Source: Promethearchaeota archaeon (GTDB taxonomy: Archaea > Asgardarchaeota > Lokiarchaeia > Sigynarchaeales > SOKP01). From it: 22,281 nt of DNA. Positions within the stretch are counted from its first letter, which is position 1. Every line of letters begins with the position of its first letter. This document shows, piece by piece, positions 8,002 through 16,046 of the stretch. Where the stretch lies: NCBI GenBank assembly GCA_016839635.1, contig JAEOTV010000240.1:1-22281 (forward strand), in the 5' to 3' direction. A program made the translations under genes and the position numbers. The notes under the pieces are model-generated. The model was not told the origin of the DNA. It did not search any database and was given only the letters and a program-made list of their open reading frames with translations.

Positions 8002-8535
8002 TTAGGTTATAAAAGAGAGGACTTTTTCAAAAATAAGTTGAGAATTTTGCTTATTCTGGGTTAAAACTTTAATAGAAGGAAGATTTAAAAGATGTTTTTT
8101 CAGTGGATGGTTCAATTTCAATCCGATTGTAGCTAAAACGGGAAGATTAGAAGAAAATATCTTTTTTATGAAATCTTGAAATTTTATAGAAAAAAGTTCC
8201 ATTTTTCCTATCTCATCAATAACGATCAAATCAACAGGTTTTCCATCTAAATTCAAAGTGTTCATTAGATACTTATCAAATTCTTTAATAAATACAGTAT
8301 ATTTTCCAACTCTGTATTTAGTCTTTAAATCCCCTACTCTTGCTAGTTGAGAGATATTTCCAGAAATGATATCAACAATATCAAAACCAATTCTGTTACC
8401 CCTTTCTCTGACTTCAGGTGTTAAAAAACCATAGATAATATAATTCTTCTCAACAGTATAATATTTAATTAATTTAGAAATGAGAGTGCTTTTTCCACAC
8501 CTAGGTGGACCAGTAATAAGTATTTTTTTATCCAT
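8002..8535 (-). CDS. THEP1-type nucleoside-triphosphatase
   Basis: A 177-residue P-loop NTPase of the THEP1 (cancer-related nucleoside-triphosphatase homologue) family. Walker A is GPPRCGKST (9-17), Walker B is LIVIDEIGKMEL (103-114) with D107/E108, and the family-specific GFLTPEVRERGNRIGFDIV (36-54) is well conserved. The length is typical. Purified homologues from hyperthermophiles hydrolyse NTPs slowly; the cellular role is unknown. The ATG overlaps no neighbour and faces the hydrolase gene at 8637 across a roughly 100-base divergent, AT-rich promoter region. Confidence 0.92.
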   Translation of the reverse strand: MDKKILITGPPRCGKSTLISKLIKYYTVEKNYIIYGFLTPEVRERGNRIGFDIVDIISGNISQLARVGDLKTKYRVGKYTVFIKEFDKYLMNTLNLDGKPVDLIVIDEIGKMELFSIKFQDFIKKIFSSNLPVLATIGLKLNHPLKKHLLNLPSIKVLTQNKQNSQLIFEKVLSFIT

Positions 8536-8636
8536 AGCTTTTACAAATGAAACCTTTATTTATTGTAACAGTTTAAATGAAATTATAAAATAATAACTTA
8601 ATTATAGTTTAAAAAATCAAAATTGGAGATGAAATC

Positions 8637-9584
8637 ATGAAAAGTTCAACTTTTACTTTTAAGGATAAAGATGGAATTGATATTTTTGTGTATAAGTGGG
8701 AACCAGAAACAAAACCTAAAGCAGTGGTACAGATACTTCATGGATTAGCAGAACATGCTAAAAGATATGAGCGATTAGCAGAAGCTTTATGCAAAGAAGG
8801 ATATATTTGTTATGCAAATGATCATCCAGGTCATGGATTAACAGCAGGTGATTTAACAGAAGCTACTTTAGAAGGACATGCTGGTGTCTTAGGTCCTAGT
8901 GGATGGAGGGGTGTTGTAAATGGAATTCATGACCTTTCAAATATTATAAAGAAAGAAAATCCTAATCTTCCCTTATTCTTAATTGGACATTCTTGGGGTG
9001 CTATGCTTGCTCAGGATTATATTCAAGATTGGGGAAATGAAATAAAGGGATGTATACTAAGTGGTACTAATGGTAAAGTGAGATCTTTAGTAGTTAAAGC
9101 TGGAAAAGTACTTCTTAAAAGTGAAATGAAGAAACGTAGTCCTACTGAACCGAGTCAAAAAATGTATGATATGAATTTTAAAACCAACAATCGTGATTGG
9201 GAAAAAGAAGAGGGCGCAACTGGATTCGAATGGCTTAGTAGAGATAAAATTGAAGTCCAAAAGTATATCGATGATCCATGGTGCGGCTTTATTCCTCCCG
9301 CGAGGCTCTGGTTAGAATTCCTTTATGGATTTGAAAAGATGTATGACCCAAAGAATGAAGAAAAGGTACCAAAAGATCTACCCGTCTATTTTATTTCGGG
9401 TTCTTTATGTCCTATAGGAAATAAAACGAAATATGTGAAAGGGATGGTCGATCGCTACATAAAAAATGGGATGAAAGACGTTAATTACAAATTCTATGAA
9501 GATACCAGGCATGAAATCTTTAATGAAGTAAATCGTGAAGAAGTTTTTAAAGACGTAATTAATTGGTTGGATTCTCACTTATAA
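8637..9584 (+). CDS. Alpha/beta hydrolase, lysophospholipase/monoacylglycerol lipase-like
   Basis: A 315-residue serine hydrolase of the Hydrolase_4 (PldB/MAG lipase) group: oxyanion motif ILHGLAEH (33-40), NDHPGHG (61-67), nucleophile elbow IGHSWG with S119, and catalytic His in DTRHEIFNE (H292). Related proteins cleave monoacylglycerols or lysophospholipids, but archaeal members may act on other esters. The loop that normally carries the catalytic Asp (GDxDPVG in close relatives) reads GSLCPIG, so Cys258 takes the Asp place; the acid may be supplied elsewhere or activity may be altered. No signal peptide, so cytoplasmic. GGAG about 10 bases before the ATG is a reasonable ribosome binding site, one of few in the window. 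Confidence 0.9.
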   Translation: MKSSTFTFKDKDGIDIFVYKWEPETKPKAVVQILHGLAEHAKRYERLAEALCKEGYICYANDHPGHGLTAGDLTEATLEGHAGVLGPSGWRGVVNGIHDLSNIIKKENPNLPLFLIGHSWGAMLAQDYIQDWGNEIKGCILSGTNGKVRSLVVKAGKVLLKSEMKKRSPTEPSQKMYDMNFKTNNRDWEKEEGATGFEWLSRDKIEVQKYIDDPWCGFIPPARLWLEFLYGFEKMYDPKNEEKVPKDLPVYFISGSLCPIGNKTKYVKGMVDRYIKNGMKDVNYKFYEDTRHEIFNEVNREEVFKDVINWLDSHL

Positions 9585-9592
9585 AAATAAAT

Positions 9593-9620
9593 TTCTTTTT
9601 CTAAAAATTATTTTTTTTTT
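9593..9620 (+). terminator. T-rich terminator after the hydrolase gene
   Basis: TTTCTTTTT and then a longer T tract (about 9610-9620) follow the hydrolase stop codon and fill the 52-base gap to the convergent dnaJ stop. T tracts of this kind are the standard archaeal termination signal. Confidence 0.5.
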
Positions 9621-9636
9621 AAATTAAAACAATATT

Positions 9637-10770
9637 CTACTTATCTAACTCTCTGAATTTTAATAATAATTCTTTTTGTTTTTCTGAAACCTTTTTTGGG
9701 ACTTCAATATTGACAATCACATATTGATCTCCTCTTCCCTTCCCACGTAAATATGAAACCCCTCGATTTTTTATCCGAAACTCAGTTCCTGGTTGTGTTC
9801 CCGGAGGAATTGGAAGTTCTTTTTCTGTTAATTTTTCCTCTTTATAATCTAAGGTTGGAATATTTATTTTGCCTCCAATTATTGCAGTGACTATATCGAC
9901 ATTAACGGGAGTATAAAGATCATTACCACGTCGTATAAATTCTTCATTGCTCGTTATCCGGATTCCTAAATAAAGGTCTCCTGGAATAGCATTAACAGAG
10001 GGTACATGTCCAGCTCCCTGAACTTTTAAATGAACTCCATCTTCAACTCCCGGAGGAATATTAACATGAATTGTTTTTTCTTCAGGAACAACTTTATTTC
10101 CACCGCATGTTTTACACCTCTTCTCAATTACCCTTCCTGTACCGTTACATCTATCACAACCTGTTTCACGAATGATAGTACCAAAACCGGATTGTGACAT
10201 TTTTCTTATTCGTCCCGTTCCTTGACAATCTGGACAATTTTTTACACTTTTAGGATCTTCCGCTCCTGTTCCCTCACAATCATCACAAGGCGTATACCTT
10301 TCTATAGGAATATCCATTTTTACTCCAAACATCGCTTCTTCAAAGGTAATTTCAATGTGATCTTCTAGATCTTGTCCGACTTCTCTACGTGGAGAAGCAG
10401 TCCTTCTTCTTGATCTTGAACCAAATCCTCCAAAACCAAAATCATCAAATCCACCAAAAGGACTAAACCCTCCAAAAATACTCCTAAGTAGCTCATCAAT
10501 ACCAGGAATTCCCCCACTGACAAAATCACTCATATCAACTTGTACTCCTCTAAATCCAAATCTGTCATAATTTTGTCTTTTCTCTGGATCACTCAACACT
10601 TCATATGCTTCTTGGAGTTCGATAAATTTTTCTTTTGCCTTTGGATCTGTTTTGTTTAAATCTGGATGGAGCTTTCTAGCTAATCTTCGATACGCAAGTT
10701 TAATATCATTTACACTAGCATCTTTACTCACACCAAGTACTTCATAATAATCTCTTTTCTTTGAGCTCAT
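9637..10770 (-). CDS. dnaJ: Chaperone DnaJ (type I Hsp40)
   Basis: Co-chaperone that delivers substrates to DnaK and stimulates its ATPase. The layout of 377 residues is complete: J-domain 1-70 with the HPD triad at 35-37, Gly/Phe-rich linker about 100-118, four zinc-binding CxxC pairs (C162/C165, C179/C182, C205/C208, C219/C222) and the C-terminal substrate-binding beta domains. The first three pairs have the full CxxCxGxG form; the fourth reads CKTCGGNK. The Gly/Phe linker is followed by an Arg-rich patch ([13 protein letters not shown], 118-130), a little unusual. The gene is 5.4 kb from dnaK and convergent with the hydrolase. AAAGGACTAAAG before the ATG offers a weak Shine-Dalgarno. The combination with dnaK and grpE in this window suggests the set came into archaea together from bacteria. 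Confidence 0.96.
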   Translation of the reverse strand: MSSKKRDYYEVLGVSKDASVNDIKLAYRRLARKLHPDLNKTDPKAKEKFIELQEAYEVLSDPEKRQNYDRFGFRGVQVDMSDFVSGGIPGIDELLRSIFGGFSPFGGFDDFGFGGFGSRSRRRTASPRREVGQDLEDHIEITFEEAMFGVKMDIPIERYTPCDDCEGTGAEDPKSVKNCPDCQGTGRIRKMSQSGFGTIIRETGCDRCNGTGRVIEKRCKTCGGNKVVPEEKTIHVNIPPGVEDGVHLKVQGAGHVPSVNAIPGDLYLGIRITSNEEFIRRGNDLYTPVNVDIVTAIIGGKINIPTLDYKEEKLTEKELPIPPGTQPGTEFRIKNRGVSYLRGKGRGDQYVIVNIEVPKKVSEKQKELLLKFRELDK

Positions 10771-10980
10771 GATTCTTTAGTCCTTTAGTATAATGAAATA
10801 TGTTTAAAAATCAAGTAATTAAAATTGTTTCTAAAATTTATTCTTTTAGGTAATAGCGTTTTAACTAAATTAAACCTAAAGATATATTCAAAATTAATAT
10901 TTTTTTTGACAAAAATAGAAATAATTATAAACTGATAGATATTAGTATTATCTACTGAAATCTAATTAAAAGCTAAATGT

Positions 10981-11008
10981 AAACTCATTTAATTAGCTAA
11001 TTGAGTTT
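10981..11008. repeat. Inverted repeat before the small secreted-protein gene
   Basis: Arms AAACTCA (10981-10987) and TGAGTTT (11002-11008) enclose an AT segment that overlaps the 12-base perfect palindrome AATTAGCTAATT (10991-11002). The element sits 23 bases before the ATG at 11031, so it could be a regulator's operator or lie in the promoter or early leader. AT-rich DNA makes chance palindromes common. Confidence 0.3.
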
Positions 11009-11030
11009 TGTTTTTCAGGCATATTACGGA

Positions 11031-11300
11031 ATGAGAAAAATGAAAAAAAAATATATGTTTGTATTATTACTAACTGTTTCAATTTTAGCAATTTGTCTCC
11101 TTTTTGGAGAACAGAATTTGAATATTACTTCTGATTTTACGAGCTCAAATGAAGAGAATTTTAATGTAGCTGATGACGATCCAATTAATGGTTCTATCTC
11201 GTTCGACCTTTTCAATACAACTATTACTTTTGAAACAAATACAAGTGCTGAGGATCCTAGTAAACTTTCATGGGGATATTATTCTCTAATTATTTTCTAA
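11031..11300 (+). CDS. Small secreted or membrane-anchored protein, unknown
   Basis: This 89-residue protein starts MRKMKKKYMFVLLLTVSILA, a clear signal peptide or N-terminal anchor. The rest is polar and Asn/Thr/Asp-rich, including NGSISFDLFNTTITFETNTS, which looks like beta strands with possible N-glycosylation sites (NIT, NGS, NTT, NTS). It ends abruptly in GYYSLIIF. I do not recognise it; the ending could be a truncated copy of a longer surface protein. The ATG at 11031 is taken; ATG 11040 is equally possible, and a TTG at 11001 is unlikely because the residues before the positive signal-peptide start look random. The peptidase gene begins 117 bases downstream on the same strand. Confidence 0.55.
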   Translation: MRKMKKKYMFVLLLTVSILAICLLFGEQNLNITSDFTSSNEENFNVADDDPINGSISFDLFNTTITFETNTSAEDPSKLSWGYYSLIIF

Positions 11301-11417
11301 ATAGAATATAAAGAAATATTCTAACTGTATTTCTTTTTGTTGCCAAAGTTTAAAAGAGCTTGTCATTCAAAATACATATCATTTGAAGCAATAACTTACA
11401 TTTTAAAAATATTTAAT

Positions 11418-12941
11418 ATGCACTTAACCAAGAAAACTCTCATTACTATTCTATCAGTGTCATTGATTACTATTATTACAATTCCTACTACAATTTTTAT
11501 TTTATTTGACCTTGATAACATTAATAGCTCAAACCACCCATCTAACATGAGTACAGAAGAATGGCTTGAGGATTTTGATTCATTATATACTTTCATCGAA
11601 AACAATTACTTTTACCTTTGGCTTAAAAATCGAACTCATAGTTATAATTGGTTAGATTTAAAATCGATGTTTGAGGACCGAATTAGAACTGCAAGTTCTA
11701 ATGAAGAGTTCTTACGAATACTATTTGATGCGGTGCAAGCACTTCAAAATAGACATACTCAAATTGAATATCCTGGCAATATGGCTCAATTTCATTCTGA
11801 TTTTGAGAATTGGTATCCACTCAATGAAGTTTTTTCTGAAAAAGTTGTAGAGTTTTCTGATTATTGGGAACCAATTTTTGTTAATTGTTATAGAGGAAAA
11901 TATCGTGAAAGTTATGACGCATTCATTGTATACGATAGAGGTAACTATGTAATAATTGATAATGAACCTTTGGAACAACTCTATGGAACTGGATTAAATG
12001 TAACTAAAGTTAATGGAGAACCCATTGATGATGCTATGAAAGATTGTTATGACCAAGACTACCTAGATTGGGATTTTAAGAGAAATAAACACTATTTATG
12101 GATGATCTCTCCACGTGATTTTGGACCAAACGCAGAATTTACCATTTGTAATTCTACTGGATACGAATCTATTATAACTTTCGGAACAATGGAAGAGTAT
12201 TCTCTCTTTCCCTATAGTTATCCAGAAGATATGATTGATACTCAAATCTGGGAAAATAAAAATACCAGTTATATATACATAAAAAATTTTGTAGATGAGT
12301 ATCTAAATCCCTATATTGATGATATACTGAACTTTTATCATCAAATCGAGAATTATGACTATTTAATCATAGATATCAGAGGTAACCCAGGAGGTAATTA
12401 TGCCTCTTGGATCAATGCTATCGTTAAACCATTGATTACAAATCAAAAAATTTTTGAACTCTATCTAGCTTATAGGACAGATGATTATAGCGACGCATTC
12501 CGTGAATCAATGGGAATTACAAATCAAGTTTCAAAAGGAAGTTTTGGTTATCTCCCACCAGAAGTATATACTGATGAATTCAAGGTTTATGATTATCAAC
12601 ATACCATAACACCTTCTTATGAGATTAATTTTAACGGTGAAATAATCTTATTAACCGATAATTTTGTTTACTCTGCTGCTGAAGGTTTTACGCTCTTTTG
12701 TAAACAAACGGGATTTGCTACCATTTATGGTACTACAAGTGGAGGGGATGGTATAATGGAATTTCCTACGTATTATGCTCTCCCGAATAGTAAGCTTGTC
12801 ATTTGTATGACTTCAGCATTAGGGTTAGATCATACTGGCCATGCAAGCGAAGAGGTGCGAACACAACCTGATTTCTACTATGAGAGTACTTTTGGAAATT
12901 ATACAGAACTCATTGATTACGTTTTAAATAATCTTCCATAA
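11418..12941 (+). CDS. S41-family (C-terminal/tail-specific type) peptidase, membrane-anchored
   Basis: A 507-residue protein with an N-terminal signal-anchor (residues 1-34, MHLTKKTLITILSVSLITII) and the rest presumably outside the cell. The C-terminal half carries the S41 core: YLIIDIRGNPGGNYASW, then EIILLTDNFVYSAAEGF with nucleophile Ser419 in SAAE, then GTTSGGDGI. The GTTSGGDG loop replaces the F-G-K loop bearing the Lys base of CtpA-type enzymes, so it is closer to the S41B (tricorn/IRBP-like) branch, which uses other general bases. No PDZ domain is obvious; residues 60-190 form a helical N-terminal domain (EDFDSLYTFIENNYFYL) often seen in this branch. The ATG at 11418 is chosen over a TTG at 11337 because the signal peptide begins there. 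It likely degrades extracellular peptides; substrate unknown. Confidence 0.85.
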   Translation: MHLTKKTLITILSVSLITIITIPTTIFILFDLDNINSSNHPSNMSTEEWLEDFDSLYTFIENNYFYLWLKNRTHSYNWLDLKSMFEDRIRTASSNEEFLRILFDAVQALQNRHTQIEYPGNMAQFHSDFENWYPLNEVFSEKVVEFSDYWEPIFVNCYRGKYRESYDAFIVYDRGNYVIIDNEPLEQLYGTGLNVTKVNGEPIDDAMKDCYDQDYLDWDFKRNKHYLWMISPRDFGPNAEFTICNSTGYESIITFGTMEEYSLFPYSYPEDMIDTQIWENKNTSYIYIKNFVDEYLNPYIDDILNFYHQIENYDYLIIDIRGNPGGNYASWINAIVKPLITNQKIFELYLAYRTDDYSDAFRESMGITNQVSKGSFGYLPPEVYTDEFKVYDYQHTITPSYEINFNGEIILLTDNFVYSAAEGFTLFCKQTGFATIYGTTSGGDGIMEFPTYYALPNSKLVICMTSALGLDHTGHASEEVRTQPDFYYESTFGNYTELIDYVLNNLP

Positions 12942-12971
12942 TTATACTTGGAGTTAAAAAGTTTATTCGAA

Positions 12972-13556
12972 TTATGGTGATTGATTCCATTCATTTTTTA
13001 GCATACCATAATAAAGGAGACCTACTCGGGATCCATTCTTCTTAACATTATGATCTCGTAGGTGCCCTTCTTTAATAAATCCTAGATGCTCTGCTAGTTT
13101 GTAACTCTTATGATTGTCATCTCGAGTTAGAACGATAATTTTATGGGCTTCCAAGTGATTGAATATAAATCCAATAGCAGCTTCGGCTGCTTCTGTTGCT
13201 ATCCCTTGTCCTTGATGTAATCTTTCCAGAAACCACCCAAACTCAAAAGAGGGAACATTTCTTTCTTTAGGTTCAATCCAAACTTGTCCGATATAATTTC
13301 CAGATGATTTCAACCAAATACCCATTACAAATCTCATCTGTGTAATCCAGTCGGTCGATAGTTCCTGTATTCTAATTTCAGCTTCTCCTTCAGTTTTTAC
13401 GGTGGTTGCTTCATCTATATATTCTTTCAGATATTCTCTGTTGTTATTGCTTTCTAATAGTTGAAAAAGTTCCTTTCCATCTCCTTTTTCATATTTTCTT
13501 ATTGTTAATCTGGTTGTTTCTAACCTTGAAGGCAAAACTATTGATGTTTTATTCAT
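12972..13556 (-). CDS. GNAT-family N-acetyltransferase (RimJ/RimL-like)
   Basis: A 194-residue acetyltransferase of the type that acetylates protein N-termini or small amines with acetyl-CoA. It opens with ETTRLTIRKYEKGDGKELFQLL (residues 13-34), the usual start of the RimJ/RimL group. The acetyl-CoA pyrophosphate loop is LHQGQGIATEAAEA, and the C-terminal NHKSYKLAEHLGFIKEGHLRD matches the family's N.xS..l.eklGF..EG.lr. The length is typical. It is convergent with the S41 peptidase, 30 bases apart. The substrate cannot be named; relatives act on ribosomal proteins, antibiotics or polyamines. Confidence 0.88.
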   Translation of the reverse strand: MNKTSIVLPSRLETTRLTIRKYEKGDGKELFQLLESNNNREYLKEYIDEATTVKTEGEAEIRIQELSTDWITQMRFVMGIWLKSSGNYIGQVWIEPKERNVPSFEFGWFLERLHQGQGIATEAAEAAIGFIFNHLEAHKIIVLTRDDNHKSYKLAEHLGFIKEGHLRDHNVKKNGSRVGLLYYGMLKNEWNQSP

Positions 13557-13637
13557 TTTAAAACCTTTTATGATAAAATAGTTACTTGTGTATATATAGG
13601 TTCAATTGATAAATAATAATAATAAAAAAATGTATTT

Positions 13638-13802
13638 TTGGGAAATACATATTGCGATTATAGTAAACAGTTACCTCCAAATCCACTATTATTATTATTT
13701 CTTACAGCTACTTTGGCAATCATATCAGTTATTGCTACTATTCTAACAATTTCCATATACAGGAAAAATTATGGTCGACAAAGATTTTCAGGGAAGCTAT
13801 AG
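13638..13802 (+). pseudogene. Possible remnant of a surface protein C-terminus (membrane anchor plus basic tail)
   Basis: This forward frame has no ATG (TTG at 13638 at best) but reads as a classic C-terminal anchor: LPPNPLLLLFLTATLAIISV, further hydrophobic residues, then YRKNYGRQRFSGKL and a TAG stop. That is the same kind of ending as the PPC-repeat protein's. With a stop codon just upstream, it may be the tail left from a decayed surface-protein gene. It overlaps the minus-strand frame at 13769-13885, and both cannot be fully real. The 325-base gap 13557-13881 otherwise holds only AAT repeats and AT-rich DNA. Confidence 0.3.
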
Positions 13803-13885
13803 ACCAAATCTCCAATCCTAACTTGATCTAAGAAATTCTTAGCTCTTCTTTGAAGTTGAGTAGTGATAAATATTTTCATATTCAT
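13769..13885 (-). CDS. Possible 38-residue ORF overlapping the LVIVD gene stop (ATGA)
   Basis: The frame MNMKIFITTQLQRRAKNFLD continues QVRIGDLVYSFPENLCRP. Its ATG overlaps the TGA stop of the LVIVD propeller gene, the arrangement of translationally coupled genes. The composition is protein-like and basic, but the frame is short, I recognise no family, and the forward-strand anchor-like frame overlaps its end. Treat as tentative; it may be the 5' remnant of a truncated gene. Confidence 0.25.
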   Translation of the reverse strand: MNMKIFITTQLQRRAKNFLDQVRIGDLVYSFPENLCRP

Positions 13886-14892
13886 ACCAAAATTTCGATG
13901 ATCTCCAAACCATTACCACCATCTGCAACATAAGCAATATTACCTATAGCCTCTACATAATAAGCATGGCCACCATCCATAAATCGAGCAATCCTTCTTG
14001 GATTCGATGGATTAGTCACATCAACAACTATTAAACCCTTTTGATAATCTGCTAAAAATGCTCTTGCTCCGTTTGTAAAAACACCAAAAATATTACTTTG
14101 TTCATCATAAACGCCTGTTTGAACAATCTGAGAAGGATTAGAAACATCTAATATTTTTAATTCTCCTCCACCCATACCATGATTACCAACATAAACATAA
14201 TCACCATAAGCATAGGGATTCCAATAGTCCACTCCACTATGAGTATGACTTCCAATTTGGACTGGATGTGTAGGATCACTTACATCAATAACTATCAAGC
14301 TAGTAAATTCTGAATGATGATCTGATATATATGCGAGACTATTAAATACACTTACATGAATACAATCTCCGCTGATGTCAAAACGAGTTATTTGACTTAC
14401 ATTGGATGGATCACTTACATTTAAAATTAATAATCCCATTGACCAGTCCGCTAGATATGCAATATCTCCGATCACCTGTACATCATAAGCAGCAGCGCTT
14501 CCAGTGAATTCGTCTATTTTAATAGGGTTTGATAGATCACTTATATTAAGAATCTCTAATCCTACTATTGTATTCGCTACATAAGCTATTTCTCCTACAA
14601 CATCCACACTAAATGGAAGTCCGCCTTGATAATATGAACCCATTTTATAAGGATGAGCAGGATCACTCACATTAATGATTAATAATCCACCAGGATTGTT
14701 ATCTGCTGTATCCACTACATATGAAATATTTCCCTGAACCTTAACATAAGTTGCTCGTCCTCCAGTGTTAATTTGCCCTAATTTTTGTGTATTTAATGAA
14801 GAATATGGAAAGAAAATATTTATGAAAATGCTTCCTAAAACTAATATACAAAGACCAACAGCAATTATCCTCAGATGATTTTTTCTTTCCAT
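13882..14892 (-). CDS. Secreted LVIVD-repeat beta-propeller protein
   Basis: A 336-residue protein with an N-terminal signal peptide or anchor (HLRIIAVGLCILVLGSIFIN, residues 6-25). Seven repeats of about 42 residues follow, with the LVIVD pattern: 'IAYVAD..GLEILNVSDPSNP' (for example IAYVANTIVGLEILNISD, IAYLADWSMGLLILNVSDPS, AFLADYQKGLIVVDVTNPSN). Seven copies would close one seven-bladed beta-propeller. Such proteins are common surface proteins in archaea and bacteria; the ligand is not known. There is no C-terminal helix, so it stays at the membrane only if the N-terminal segment is uncleaved. Several NxS/T sites (NIS, NVS) could be glycosylated. The gene is read alone, away from the winged-helix gene. 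Confidence 0.88.
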   Translation of the reverse strand: MERKNHLRIIAVGLCILVLGSIFINIFFPYSSLNTQKLGQINTGGRATYVKVQGNISYVVDTADNNPGGLLIINVSDPAHPYKMGSYYQGGLPFSVDVVGEIAYVANTIVGLEILNISDLSNPIKIDEFTGSAAAYDVQVIGDIAYLADWSMGLLILNVSDPSNVSQITRFDISGDCIHVSVFNSLAYISDHHSEFTSLIVIDVSDPTHPVQIGSHTHSGVDYWNPYAYGDYVYVGNHGMGGGELKILDVSNPSQIVQTGVYDEQSNIFGVFTNGARAFLADYQKGLIVVDVTNPSNPRRIARFMDGGHAYYVEAIGNIAYVADGGNGLEIIEILV

Positions 14893-15103
14893 GATCGACC
14901 CATGTTAAATAATTTAAATTGTGTATTACAAAAAATAAGAATATAAAAATTTATTGCTATATTGAATAATAATACTTAATATTTGCAATAATTCAATAAA
15001 ATTATATTAGTATATATTTTCAGATTAATTATTTACCTTTTTAATTATTTTTCGCTCAAAATCCATAGCATCTAAATTAATCAAAGCATAATTTAGAGAA
15101 GTT

Positions 15104-15379
15104 ATGATCGCCCCTCAAAATTTCAATTCTATCCTGAAGAAGTATTTAAATAATAATCTAAGAACCCTTAACAAGATCAACAAATTATGCCAAGAAAAAG
15201 AATATGCCTACTATCATGAGATTGAAGAGTTTCTCAATAGAGGTAGAAACCAAGTTACAACTATACTTAACAAGTTAGAAGCTGATTCATTAATTACCCG
15301 TGATAATCACCGACCTCAAAAGATTTTTATGACTAGTACAGGGAAACAATTATTAGAAAAAATTCAATCATTCTTCTAA
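15104..15379 (+). CDS. Winged-helix DNA-binding protein
   Basis: A 91-residue protein that looks like a single winged helix-turn-helix domain. The stretch YYHEIEEFLNRGRNQVTTIL (residues 41-60) fits the helix-turn-recognition helix, followed by NKLEADSLITRDNHRPQKIF, the usual 'wing', and a last helix TGKQLLEKIQSFF. This MarR/ArsR-like fold normally binds operator DNA as a dimer. No ligand domain is present. The target is unknown; divergent LVIVD and the downstream unrecognised gene are the nearest candidates. The ATG at 15104 is supported by the coding pattern; GAGAAG is just upstream but may be chance. Confidence 0.75.
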   Translation: MIAPQNFNSILKKYLNNNLRTLNKINKLCQEKEYAYYHEIEEFLNRGRNQVTTILNKLEADSLITRDNHRPQKIFMTSTGKQLLEKIQSFF

Positions 15380-15440
15380 ATTCTTTTATTTGTGAACAAT
15401 GATGTTTGAGGAAATTAGTAAACTTTCCAACCCCCATTTC

Positions 15441-15460
15441 TTAATATTTTTAGATATATT
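15441..15460 (+). promoter_or_regulatory. TATA-like element before the 153-residue gene
   Basis: TTAATATTTTTAGATATATT is centred about 20-25 bases before the ATG at 15469, consistent with a leaderless archaeal promoter and separate transcription from the winged-helix gene. Confidence 0.35.
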
Positions 15461-15468
15461 TTTTTATT

Positions 15469-15930
15469 ATGACACTAAATTCAAATACAATTATGAAAAA
15501 TTTGACAATTGAGGATCTAGTTACAGATGAAAGGATCGAAAGTTTACAAAGAATATTAAATAAATATGACGATATTCCCAAAGCATACAAAGAATTTGGA
15601 GAATACCCTCATAAGATGATCGCAGACACTTTTACATTCGATAAACGTTTTACAAGCATAGATGTTTGTAGCGTGAGTGCTAAAAGAATAAATCAATTCA
15701 TGGCTGATTTAAGCTCTTTCTTTTTTGTATCTAATAATTTAGAAGAAGTTCATATATCACGGTTTAAAACCTTGTGTGATGTAGCTATAGGTAAATTAGA
15801 AATTGATGGTGAGATTGTAAGGCTTTCTGATAGATTTGCTGACCTAGCTGGTGCGTTTTATAATTACTCCCCTAAAAAAATTCTCCAATACTGTTTAGAT
15901 AGAGAGTTATATCACTTAATCAAGTTTTAA
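15469..15930 (+). CDS. Unrecognised 153-residue soluble protein
   Basis: I do not recognise this protein. It has no signal peptide or membrane helix. It appears mostly helical, with an acidic first half (IEDLVTDERIESLQRILNKY) and a middle FTFDKRFTSIDVCSVSAKRI that may hold a strand. Three scattered Cys (in DVCSV, TLCDV, QYCLD) do not form a metal motif. Codon use resembles its neighbours. It follows the winged-helix gene by 89 bases on the same strand, but a TATA-like element in the gap suggests its own promoter. A second in-frame ATG at residue 9 gives an alternative start. The product could be lineage-specific. Confidence 0.6.
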   Translation: MTLNSNTIMKNLTIEDLVTDERIESLQRILNKYDDIPKAYKEFGEYPHKMIADTFTFDKRFTSIDVCSVSAKRINQFMADLSSFFFVSNNLEEVHISRFKTLCDVAIGKLEIDGEIVRLSDRFADLAGAFYNYSPKKILQYCLDRELYHLIKF

Positions 15931-16025
15931 CTACCAATTTCAGCCTTCTTAGTAATAATAATAAAGAAAAAAAAAAAGAAATAATGAGATCCAGAAAGTA
16001 CAGGTGAACTAGCTTCTTTTTTTAG

Positions 16026-16046
16026 TTTTATGGTAGTACCATAAAA
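16026..16046. repeat. Perfect inverted repeat TTTTATGGTA-g-TACCATAAAA
   Basis: Two 10-base arms are exact reverse complements around a single G. As RNA it can fold into an 8-bp stem with loop TAGTA; as DNA it is a symmetrical protein-binding site. It lies 96 bases after the stop of the 153-residue gene and 163 bases after dnaK's stop (convergent). The 278-base gap holds no gene I can support. A hairpin between convergent transcripts or a regulator site are both possible. Confidence 0.45.

Noticed and set aside
11303..11322. Hairpin AGAATAT/ATATTCT before a T-rich stretch
   Set aside because: Only A/T-dominated 7-base arms; could be a terminator for the small secreted gene, but such repeats arise often by chance in this composition.
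13605..13635. AAT/ATA triplet run as a possible repeat array
   Set aside because: Short simple-sequence DNA with no spacers or regular unit; not a CRISPR and not informative.
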